From NCBI GenBank assembly GCA_910577155.1, contig CAJTMS010000010.1, positions 1 to 48,780 on the forward strand: a stretch of 48,780 bases of DNA, given 5' to 3'. The stretch's first letter is position 1. The number at the start of each line of letters is the position of its first letter. The notes under the pieces were generated by a model that was given only the letters and a program-made list of their open reading frames with translations, did not search any database and was not told where the DNA came from. The DNA comes from an uncultured Mailhella sp. (GTDB lineage: Bacteria > Desulfobacterota > Desulfovibrionia > Desulfovibrionales > Desulfovibrionaceae). Position numbers and translations under genes: made by a program. Below are positions 35,284 through 42,761 of this stretch, piece by piece.

Positions 35284-36219
35284 TTAAAAAAGCAGGCATT
35301 GGTCATTATTGTAAGTAGTGATGTTTTTCTCAATAATTTGAGCGTCTTTTGGGATTTCGCCCAAAAGTATGGGCTTGTCAGGATGATGAAGAATTTTATT
35401 TTCTTCCAGACGTTCCTGCTGGTAGGAAGCATAGCAATAGAGGCAGTTATTATGGCAGCTGTTGTACATGCCGATATCATAACTTTTCACACAGCCGCAA
35501 TGTTCCCGTTGGTACGGGTCTTTGGGAATCATGAGATTTTTCTTTGCTAAGGCATTGATTAAAGCAATATCGATGCAGTGAGCAGGAAAAATCGGGTATT
35601 TGCTGCCTTGAGGAAATTCCTGTGCACATACTTCCAGTTTTATGCCATGCTCAAAACATATTTTTGCAAATGCTTGGAGCAGTATATTTTTTTCTTCTGC
35701 CTGCGGACAGGTAATATGCAGCAGTGAACATTGTTTTCGTACTTTGCGGTACAGAGTAATAAAGCTGATGACAGCTTTTGTGGTATAGGGAGCAATTTGT
35801 TCGCATAAAAGGGCAAATTGTTCAAGATGATAGGAAAGAGTATATTTTGGACTGAATAAAATGGGATCATAGCGCCAAATAACACGGTTTTTTCCTATTT
35901 CATCGGATAAGCGGATAAAGGTGTCAATTAAATATTTTTTAAGCGGGAGATTTCTTTCAATATCATGGGAATAGGGTGTGATTGTGTATTGAAAATAATA
36001 GTGATACCCCTCCAGCAAATGAAGTTTTTTGAGCATGGGATACGGATTTTTTGACCAAAAGACAATGGCGTCAACAATATCTTTTTCAAGGGATATTTTA
36101 TGAAACTGACGAGGGTTCATGGGGTTTGTGGTATAGCAAAAACCTTCCTGTAAACGGTTAAAAAACCATTCACTGTAATAGGCCGGAATGTCTGTTCTTC
36201 TGCTTGCACTGATAATCAT
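35284..36219 (-). CDS. DUF1848 protein with C-terminal Fe-S-type cysteine motif
   Basis: A 311-residue member of DUF1848: MIISASRRTDIPAYYSEWF at the start, FWSKNPYPML, and the RYDPI segment (near 116-120) are the family hallmarks. The C-terminal part has Cys241-x-Cys243 and Cys255-x3-Cys259-x2-Cys262 in SCHNNCLYCYA, the spacing of a radical SAM cluster, although it sits at the C-terminus rather than the N-terminus. The function is unknown. The start has no clear ribosome-binding site, which makes it a little uncertain. It is convergent with the HAD gene and divergent from mutM. Confidence 0.85.
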   Translation of the reverse strand: MIISASRRTDIPAYYSEWFFNRLQEGFCYTTNPMNPRQFHKISLEKDIVDAIVFWSKNPYPMLKKLHLLEGYHYYFQYTITPYSHDIERNLPLKKYLIDTFIRLSDEIGKNRVIWRYDPILFSPKYTLSYHLEQFALLCEQIAPYTTKAVISFITLYRKVRKQCSLLHITCPQAEEKNILLQAFAKICFEHGIKLEVCAQEFPQGSKYPIFPAHCIDIALINALAKKNLMIPKDPYQREHCGCVKSYDIGMYNSCHNNCLYCYASYQQERLEENKILHHPDKPILLGEIPKDAQIIEKNITTYNNDQCLLF

Positions 36220-36266
36220 TGTTTTTATGACATTTAGGTTTAAATTTTTTGTAGTATGAAACCGGG

Positions 36267-36295
36267 AAAATAAACGAGAATAATTTTATTTGCAA
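36267..36295 (-). promoter_or_regulatory. Possible promoter of the DUF1848 gene
   Basis: On the minus strand TTGCAA (36295-36290), a 17-nt spacer, then TATTTT (36272-36267). The position is right for a divergent promoter, the hexamers only fair. Confidence 0.35.
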
Positions 36296-36317
36296 GTTAT
36301 TCATAATTATTAACTAT

Positions 36318-36346
36318 TTGATATTTTTATCATAAAATTATATATT
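36318..36346 (+). promoter_or_regulatory. Sigma-70 promoter of mutM
   Basis: TTGATA (36318-36323), 17-nt spacer, TATATT (36341-36346), 10 of 12 consensus bases. The inverted repeat TGATA-N4-TATCA (36319-36332) overlaps the -35 and spacer and could be an operator. Confidence 0.65.
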
Positions 36347-36375
36347 CTCTGTTTGAGAGAGTGACAGGGGGAATT

Positions 36376-37212
36376 ATGCCGGAATTACCTGAAGTTGAAA
36401 CTGTTGTCAGGACACTTGCTCCTGATGTGACGGGAAAAAAAATTTGTTCGCTCATATGCTTAAATTCTTCTTCATGGGCTGATGAGCTTGATTATAAGTG
36501 TCTTGCAAAAATCCGGCCTGCAATACGGCGAGTTGGACGCAAGGGGAAATTGCTGCTTCTTTATTTTGAGCCGTTTTCTTACGCCGGATATGAAATTTTT
36601 GCATTGGCTTTTCATTTAAAAATGTCAGGACGGCTTTTTTATTACGCAAATCAGAAAGAAGCTGAAAAGCATACTCGCATTATTTTAGAATTGGAAAATA
36701 AGGAAACAGTATTTTTTGACGATGCCCGAAAATTCGGCTATTGCCGCTTTCTCACAAATAAAAGTGCAGAAAATTGGAATTTTTGGAAAAAACTTGCAAA
36801 AGATCCCTTGGAAATGCAGGCTGATGAATTTATTGAGGTGGTGGCAGGACGAAAAACAAGTATAAAATCAGTGTTATTACAACAAGATATTGTTTCAGGG
36901 ATTGGAAATATTTATGCTGATGAATCGCTTTTTTTAGCAAGAATTGCCCCGCAGCGAAAAGCCTCCAGCCTTTCCGCCAATGAAATGCAGCGCCTTTATC
37001 AGTGCATACGGGATGTTTTAGAGGAATCTATCGCCTTTTGCGGAAGTTCCATTAAGGACTATCGTACGGCAAAAGGCGATGTGGGCAGTTTTCAGAATAA
37101 ATTTAAAGTCTATGGGCGCGAAGGAAAAAAATGTTTTGTCTGTAACAGCTTGTTGAAAAAAACAATTGTGGCAGGCAGAACTACAATTTTTTGTCCCTGT
37201 TGTCAAAAATAA
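36376..37212 (+). CDS. mutM: Formamidopyrimidine-DNA glycosylase (Fpg)
   Basis: Base-excision repair enzyme that removes 8-oxoguanine and other oxidised purines, 278 residues. The mature N-terminus PELPEVE supplies the catalytic Pro and Glu. The helix-two-turn-helix segment IGNIYADESLFLARI and the C-terminal zinc finger (Cys253-x2-Cys256, Cys273-x2-Cys276) are present. A GTG 15 nt upstream would place extra residues before the catalytic proline and is rejected; the ATG at 36376 has AGGGGG upstream. It is followed by the fliD promoter region. Confidence 0.97.
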   Translation: MPELPEVETVVRTLAPDVTGKKICSLICLNSSSWADELDYKCLAKIRPAIRRVGRKGKLLLLYFEPFSYAGYEIFALAFHLKMSGRLFYYANQKEAEKHTRIILELENKETVFFDDARKFGYCRFLTNKSAENWNFWKKLAKDPLEMQADEFIEVVAGRKTSIKSVLLQQDIVSGIGNIYADESLFLARIAPQRKASSLSANEMQRLYQCIRDVLEESIAFCGSSIKDYRTAKGDVGSFQNKFKVYGREGKKCFVCNSLLKKTIVAGRTTIFCPCCQK

Positions 37213-37280
37213 GACATTAAGTTTTTTAAGTTTTGACCGATATACCAAATTGAAGAAAAAGTATTCCCGCTCTTCTTTGA

Positions 37281-37297
37281 TTGGAATGATTTTTGCA
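37281..37297 (+). promoter_or_regulatory. Sigma-54-type promoter of fliD-fliS
   Basis: TTGGAATGATTTTTGCA matches the -24/-12 consensus TTGGCACG-N4-TTGCA at 11 of 13 defined positions, with the invariant GG (37283-37284) and GC (37295-37296) separated by 10 nt. Transcription would start near 37308, 40 nt before fliD. An imperfect inverted repeat (TTCTTTGATTGG with CCAATGAAGAA) flanks it. Confidence 0.65.
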
Positions 37298-37347
37298 GGT
37301 AATCCAATGAAGAATTTTATGGGTAGAAATTTCCCAGTGAGGTTATT

Positions 37348-40083
37348 ATGTCTAATACTATTTCCGGTGGAATAAGTTTTTCAGGTTTAGGATCAGGGAT
37401 TGACACCGATTCTATTATCAAGTCCTTGAAATCTGCACAAGAAATACAAAAGAACAGATATTCCCTTACGCAGGCAGAATATGAATATCGTATTTCCGCT
37501 TTGGAAGAAGTTGTTAAACAGATGAAAGACGCAAAGTCCGTCTTGGAAAAGTTTAATACTGCCAATAAAATGTATAACTTGTCCATTGACAGTTCTGACT
37601 CTGCCATTGCATCCGCCACAGTGAAAAAAACGGGGAATACTCCTCAGGGCTCCTACACGCTTGATGTGAGAAAAACTGCTACAACCTCTCTTTATTGTTA
37701 TAAAACCGTTTTTGATTCAAAAGAAGCCATTATTAACGATACAGGAAACAACGAAACCTTTACTTACACGTATAAAGGGGTAACCCGTAATATAAACGTT
37801 GCAAACGGAACGAATTTGGAGCAATTAGTCAGCCGTATCAATAATGATGCGAAAAACCCCGGTGTTCGCGCTACGCTCATTAAAAATGGTGACGGGTATA
37901 TGTTCCAAATCCAGGGAACGGATACCGGAGCAAAGGCGGATCTTTCCATTTCCTCCTCCTTATCCAGTTTGGACAGTATGAGCAAGGTATATACAGGTAC
38001 AAATACTGTGATGTCTACGGTAGACAGCACCTTTTCCTATTTTTATGACGGCAAGGAGCGTTCTTTCAATATTCCTGCAGGCATGACCCTTGATGAATTT
38101 GTCACGAAATTTAATGAAGATAATAAACAGCCTTTGAAAGCCGGTTTAAAATTAACCGGTTCTGACTATTCACTTGAATTTACAAACAGGAAAACCGGAG
38201 CCGAAGTAAACGGGCTGAAAACAAATTCAAGCCTCGGAGCATTAGGCGGCAAGACCTTCAGCAGTGCTGCCGATGTGATTAATAACACTAATTCAACGAA
38301 AAAAGTTTCCTATGAATATTTAGGAAATACCTATTCCGTTGACGTTGATAACGGAGCGACTGTTCAGGATTTGATTGATAAAATCAATGCCAATCCTGCC
38401 CATGAAGGCTTGGAAGCAAGTTTCAACAGTTCCACAGGGCAAATAGATTTTACCTATAAAGATACAATTATCAATCCGGATAAAAATGCGACAATAAAAA
38501 TAACAAATACTGACGGTAAAGAATATGAAATTTCCCTTGAAAAAGGGATGAGCATGCGGGATTATGTGCAGCAATTCAATGCATATGCTAAAAAAAATAA
38601 ACTGGATGTTGAAGCGCAAATTGAAATTGATGCAAGCAACAACGCAACGATTAAATATGTTGACGGTAGCGGCAATTCCACTGCACTCACCGTAGAATGT
38701 ACGGAGATTCCCGAAATTGCAGGGAACGGAAGTTTTGCCGTTGATTATGTGGCTGCAAAAGCAGGGTATTTTTCCGCTGATTTAGAAGGATTTGGAAAAC
38801 GTCCCGTTATTTCAGGCAAGGCGGATGCTGAAGCTGCCCGTGACGCGTTCAATGCTGATCCTGCCAATGCAGGCATAACTGCGGAAGTCGTGGAAGGAGC
38901 GTCCGGATATAAGCTTATTTATAAAGATGCCAATGGTGATGAAATCGCTCTTGACAGTGAAAAATGGTATAAGCAGGAAGCACAGGATGCTGAATTTTAC
39001 GTCAACGGCTGGGAACAAAAATTTACTTCATCCTCCAATACCTTGTCAGAAGTTATTGAAGGCATGGATATTACACTGAAAAGTACAGGAACGACCATTT
39101 TAAATACTGTACAGGACAAGGATAAAATTAAAGAAAATATCTTGGAAGTTGTTGACGCCCTGAATATGGTGAAAGGCACTATTTTGCAACTGTCAAAGGT
39201 TGATTCTGAAAAAGATGTCGGTGAATACGATACGGAGAAACTTTCTTCTTCCCTTACGTGGCAAATGGGAAGTGCGCTGACAGGCAACTACGGTGTACAG
39301 CTTGTCTTGTCAAGTTACAACAATATTGTCAGCGGTATGAGTTACGGGTTCAAGAAAAAAGACTCTGTCGATGATATTTTTGGCGATCTTTATACTACCT
39401 TGAGCGAACTTGGTATCACGACAAATACAAATTCCGGCAGTGACAGCTTCGGTCTGTTGGAAGTTGATGAAACAAAGCTTGATGAAGCGCTGGAAAAAGA
39501 TTCAGCCGCAGTTATCAATCTTCTTTCTTCCTCCATGACAGGCACAACCTCTTCTGCCGATTTTACTGTTGCTTCAACAGGTGTAGCGGCAAAAGCAGGT
39601 TCCTACAGCGTAACGTATGATGTGGATGCCAATGGGCAGGCAACAAATGTCTATATCAATGGCGTTCTTGCCCAAACAGACTCAAATTTCCCGGGTCGTT
39701 GGACAGTTGGGGATATGAGCAATGAAGCGGCTGGTGTTGCTATCCAGTTTGCAAACGGAGGTATGGCTCAAGGTTCCTATTCAAGTTCAATCAATATTCG
39801 TCAGGGAAAACTTAATGAATTAATTGAATTTTTGGATCAGGAAACAACTTCAAGTGATGTGGAAGGCGTTGATCAGGGACATATCCCGACTATTATAGCC
39901 AGTTTTAGGGAAACCGTTGATCAACTGAAAGAGAAAATTGATTCTGAAACAACACGTATAGCCAATTGGGAACAGCGGGAAAAGTTAAAATACTCCCGAT
40001 TGGAACAAACGCTGACGGAATATAATTCAAAAATGAATACTATCAGTTCTTATGCACAACAATTAGCAGCTCGTTCCAGCTAA
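37348..40083 (+). CDS. fliD: Flagellar filament cap protein FliD, enlarged
   Basis: Forms the cap under which flagellin subunits fold and assemble. The N-terminal D0 region has the signature SFSGLGSGIDTDSIIKSL (about 10-27) and the C-terminal coiled coil (about 860-911) ends in EYNSKMNTISSYAQQL. At 911 residues it is much longer than common FliD proteins (about 450-650). The excess is five tandem, degenerate modules at about 136-193, 228-284, 319-373, 381-440 and 474-535, each with an aromatic-rich start, V-x2-G, a helix containing LV..IN or similar, then a beta pair, similar to the flagellin hook IN motif. The ribosome-binding site is GAGG. It is first in the fliD-fliS pair. Confidence 0.95.
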   Translation: MSNTISGGISFSGLGSGIDTDSIIKSLKSAQEIQKNRYSLTQAEYEYRISALEEVVKQMKDAKSVLEKFNTANKMYNLSIDSSDSAIASATVKKTGNTPQGSYTLDVRKTATTSLYCYKTVFDSKEAIINDTGNNETFTYTYKGVTRNINVANGTNLEQLVSRINNDAKNPGVRATLIKNGDGYMFQIQGTDTGAKADLSISSSLSSLDSMSKVYTGTNTVMSTVDSTFSYFYDGKERSFNIPAGMTLDEFVTKFNEDNKQPLKAGLKLTGSDYSLEFTNRKTGAEVNGLKTNSSLGALGGKTFSSAADVINNTNSTKKVSYEYLGNTYSVDVDNGATVQDLIDKINANPAHEGLEASFNSSTGQIDFTYKDTIINPDKNATIKITNTDGKEYEISLEKGMSMRDYVQQFNAYAKKNKLDVEAQIEIDASNNATIKYVDGSGNSTALTVECTEIPEIAGNGSFAVDYVAAKAGYFSADLEGFGKRPVISGKADAEAARDAFNADPANAGITAEVVEGASGYKLIYKDANGDEIALDSEKWYKQEAQDAEFYVNGWEQKFTSSSNTLSEVIEGMDITLKSTGTTILNTVQDKDKIKENILEVVDALNMVKGTILQLSKVDSEKDVGEYDTEKLSSSLTWQMGSALTGNYGVQLVLSSYNNIVSGMSYGFKKKDSVDDIFGDLYTTLSELGITTNTNSGSDSFGLLEVDETKLDEALEKDSAAVINLLSSSMTGTTSSADFTVASTGVAAKAGSYSVTYDVDANGQATNVYINGVLAQTDSNFPGRWTVGDMSNEAAGVAIQFANGGMAQGSYSSSINIRQGKLNELIEFLDQETTSSDVEGVDQGHIPTIIASFRETVDQLKEKIDSETTRIANWEQREKLKYSRLEQTLTEYNSKMNTISSYAQQLAARSS

Positions 40084-40103
40084 GGAGAAAAGCAGAGGCA
40101 ACT

Positions 40104-41132
40104 ATGTTAAATAATGCAACACAGTCTTATAGACAGGCACAAGTCAATACTATTGGCAGGGCAGATATAACCCTCATGCTTTATGACGGATTATTGCGTT
40201 TTCTTGATTTGGCTGCTGACAAAATGGAGCAGCATAAAATTCAGGAAAAAGGGAATTATATCTCACGGGCTCTCGATATTATCAACGAGTTGGATTCCAC
40301 CCTTAATATGGAAAAAGGCGGTGAAGTTTCTAAGGGATTACATAATTTATATATTCTCACCAATAAAAATTTGCTCATGGCAAATTTAAAAAATGATATT
40401 TCAATTTTAAAAAGTGTTCGTTCCAATATGCAGGTTGTGCGTGATTCTTTTTATGAAGCTATGCAAACACAGGAAGCAAAAGAAATGCTTTCAAAAATGG
40501 GTCCTGTTCCTGTGCAGTCAGGAAATAACAATATGCAGGTAACTTTGGGCGGCAGTATTCAGGAACGAGTCAATAAAATTAAAGAAGCTCAGCAAAAAGC
40601 TGACGCAATTAAAAAAATACAGGCAAATCTTGCCAACGCAAAAACTGAGGAAGAAAAAGCAATGTTTAAAAAGGAATTGGAAGAACTCCTTGGAAAAAAC
40701 ATTGTTAAAACACAAAATAAACCCGTGTCCATGTCCATGGCTCAAAAAGCTAACCGTGCTTTTATGCAGCAGCAGGGTTTTGCAGCACCGACTATGCAAT
40801 TAAAAACTGCCGGACAGTCAAATACTGCGAATACGGTGCAGGAAAACGCTGCACCGCAGGCAAGTCAGACAGTACAGCAGCTTATGGAAAATAATGAAGC
40901 ACAAAGCCAGCCTGCTTTGAACCCACAAACCATGCATGCCATAAAAAATGCCTATGCACCGCAGGATCATATGCAAAGCCCCATGCAGCCTGCTGAACAA
41001 ATAAGTGAAAATGTTGTCAATGGAACTCCTTTGCAAAACTGTGCTTCTTTGACTTCACAAATAGGAACCCAAACGGGAGCTCCCATGGGCGGTTTGCTCG
41101 GCAAAAAGCTTTCCCTTTATAAAAATTCATAA
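40104..41132 (+). CDS. fliS: FliS flagellin chaperone with a long C-terminal extension
   Basis: The first 125 residues match FliS, the export chaperone that keeps flagellin from polymerising: ITLMLYDGLLRFLDLA and the following helical bundle are typical. FliS proteins are usually about 120-140 residues; this one has 342. The extension contains a charged probable coiled coil (about 150-195, IQERVNKIKEAQQ) and then a Gln/Ala/Asn-rich tail with no recognised domain. It lies 20 nt after fliD with GAGG at good spacing and is followed by a strong terminator. Confidence 0.9.
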   Translation: MLNNATQSYRQAQVNTIGRADITLMLYDGLLRFLDLAADKMEQHKIQEKGNYISRALDIINELDSTLNMEKGGEVSKGLHNLYILTNKNLLMANLKNDISILKSVRSNMQVVRDSFYEAMQTQEAKEMLSKMGPVPVQSGNNNMQVTLGGSIQERVNKIKEAQQKADAIKKIQANLANAKTEEEKAMFKKELEELLGKNIVKTQNKPVSMSMAQKANRAFMQQQGFAAPTMQLKTAGQSNTANTVQENAAPQASQTVQQLMENNEAQSQPALNPQTMHAIKNAYAPQDHMQSPMQPAEQISENVVNGTPLQNCASLTSQIGTQTGAPMGGLLGKKLSLYKNS

Positions 41133-41152
41133 AAAAGAAAGAAGACAATATA

Positions 41153-41196
41153 CCCCTTTTCTTGACACTGCTGTCGGGAAAAGGGGCTTTTTTTTT
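41153..41196 (+). terminator. Rho-independent terminator after fliS
   Basis: CCCCTTTTC (41153-41161) pairs with GAAAAGGGG (41178-41186), extended inward by GACA/TGTC, and is followed by C and nine T. Confidence 0.93.
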
Positions 41197-41218
41197 GAAA
41201 ATTTTTTTCTTTTTGCTT

Positions 41219-41246
41219 TTGCTTGTGACTTGGATAAGAATATGAT
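41219..41246 (+). promoter_or_regulatory. Probable sigma-70 promoter of gatB
   Basis: TTGCTT (41219-41224), 16-nt spacer, TATGAT (41241-41246), about 40 nt before the gatB ribosome-binding site. Confidence 0.45.
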
Positions 41247-41293
41247 ATACATTTTTTTATTTAATTTTATAAGGTGATCAGGAGCCTTTTTCT

Positions 41294-42733
41294 ATGCCAG
41301 ATTTTGAAGTTGTTATTGGTCTTGAAGTCCATGTGCATTTAGCAACAGAAAGTAAACTTTTTTGTTCTTGTCCAAACTCTTTTGGGGATGCGCCGAACAG
41401 TAATGTTTGTGAAGTTTGTGCAGGCATGCCCGGGGTTTTGCCTGTGTTAAATAAAAAAGCTGTAGAATTTGCTGCCCGTACGGCATTAGCAATCAATGCG
41501 ACTATTAATCAACAATCCGTTTTTGCCCGCAAAAGTTATTTTTATCCTGATATGCCAAAGGATTATCAAATTTCTCAATATGATCTGCCTTTGTGTGAAC
41601 ACGGGTATTTGGATATTACCGTGAATAATCAAACAAAACGTATCGGTATTACGCGTATCCATTTGGAAGATGATGCCGGAAAAAATATTCACTCTTCCAC
41701 AGAAAATCACAGTTATGTGGATTTAAACCGTGCGGGAACACCGCTTATTGAAATTGTAAGCGAACCGGATATGCGAAGTGCAGAAGAAGCTGTCGCCTAT
41801 TTGAAAGCTCTGCATGCTATTGTTGTCAACCTTGGCGTTACCAACGGAAATATGGAAGAAGGCAGTTTCCGCTGTGATGCCAACGTTTCCATCCGTCCAA
41901 AGGGACAGAAGGAATTTGGAACACGGACAGAGCTCAAAAATTTAAACTCATTCAGACATGTGCAAAAAGCTATCGAATATGAAGTTGCAAGGCAGGAAGA
42001 CGTTATTCTGGACGGGGGTAAAGTTCGTCAAGAAACTCGGCTTTATGACGCCGTAAAAAATATCACGCTTGCCATGCGCAGCAAAGAAGATGCCGAAGAT
42101 TACCGCTATTTCCCCGATCCTGACCTTTTGCCCGTTGTGATTACAGATGAAGAGCTTGCCCTCTGGAAATCCCAATTGCCTGAACTTCCTGCTCAGCGCA
42201 AATATCGTTTCCAGAATGAATGGCAACTAGGCGAATCGGAAGCAGAACTTATTGCGTTTGACCCCTATTTGACAGGTTTATTGGAAAAGTCTGCGGAAAT
42301 TTACCACGAGCCGAAAAAAATTGCCAATTTGATTTTAGGTCCGCTTCTTCGTGAAGTCAATCAACGTATTGCAGAGGGAAAAGACGGCAAACTTGGCATT
42401 GAACCCAAAGCCCTTGCAGAGCTTGCTAAAATTATTGACAGCGGACTTATCAGTTTCAAAATTGCAGCAGATATTTTCCCCGATTTAGTTAATGGTGGGG
42501 TTATGCCGGAAGCGCTAGTCAAAGAACGCGGGCTTGTGCAGGTTTCCGACACAGGAGCCATTGAAGAGGCTGTGATAAAAGTCATTTCCGCAAACCCGGC
42601 AGAAGTGGAAGCGTTTAAGGGCGGTAAGACAAAACTTATGGGCTTCTTTGTCGGGCAAATTATGCGTGAAATGAAAGGCAAAGCAAATCCTGCCGTTGTC
42701 AATGAACTTTTAACAAAACACCTTTCAAAATAG
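41294..42733 (+). CDS. gatB: Aspartyl/glutamyl-tRNA amidotransferase subunit B
   Basis: Part of the GatCAB complex that converts Glu-tRNA-Gln (and Asp-tRNA-Asn) to Gln-tRNA-Gln (Asn-tRNA-Asn), 479 residues, full length. EVVIGLEVHVHL at the start, the CSCPN...CEVCAGMPGVLP cysteines of the zinc site, and YFYPDMPKDYQISQYD are family signatures. The C-terminal YqeY-like helical domain is intact. gatA and gatC are not in the window. The ribosome-binding site is AGGAG at rather long spacing (about 10 nt). Confidence 0.97.
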   Translation: MPDFEVVIGLEVHVHLATESKLFCSCPNSFGDAPNSNVCEVCAGMPGVLPVLNKKAVEFAARTALAINATINQQSVFARKSYFYPDMPKDYQISQYDLPLCEHGYLDITVNNQTKRIGITRIHLEDDAGKNIHSSTENHSYVDLNRAGTPLIEIVSEPDMRSAEEAVAYLKALHAIVVNLGVTNGNMEEGSFRCDANVSIRPKGQKEFGTRTELKNLNSFRHVQKAIEYEVARQEDVILDGGKVRQETRLYDAVKNITLAMRSKEDAEDYRYFPDPDLLPVVITDEELALWKSQLPELPAQRKYRFQNEWQLGESEAELIAFDPYLTGLLEKSAEIYHEPKKIANLILGPLLREVNQRIAEGKDGKLGIEPKALAELAKIIDSGLISFKIAADIFPDLVNGGVMPEALVKERGLVQVSDTGAIEEAVIKVISANPAEVEAFKGGKTKLMGFFVGQIMREMKGKANPAVVNELLTKHLSK

Positions 42734-42761
42734 AGTAAAACAGGGCAAAATAAGGTTTTTT

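Noticed and set aside
36318..36332. FNR-type site upstream of mutM
   Set aside because: TTGAT and ATCA are separated by six bases rather than four, and the second half is incomplete; kept only as an inverted repeat overlapping the promoter.
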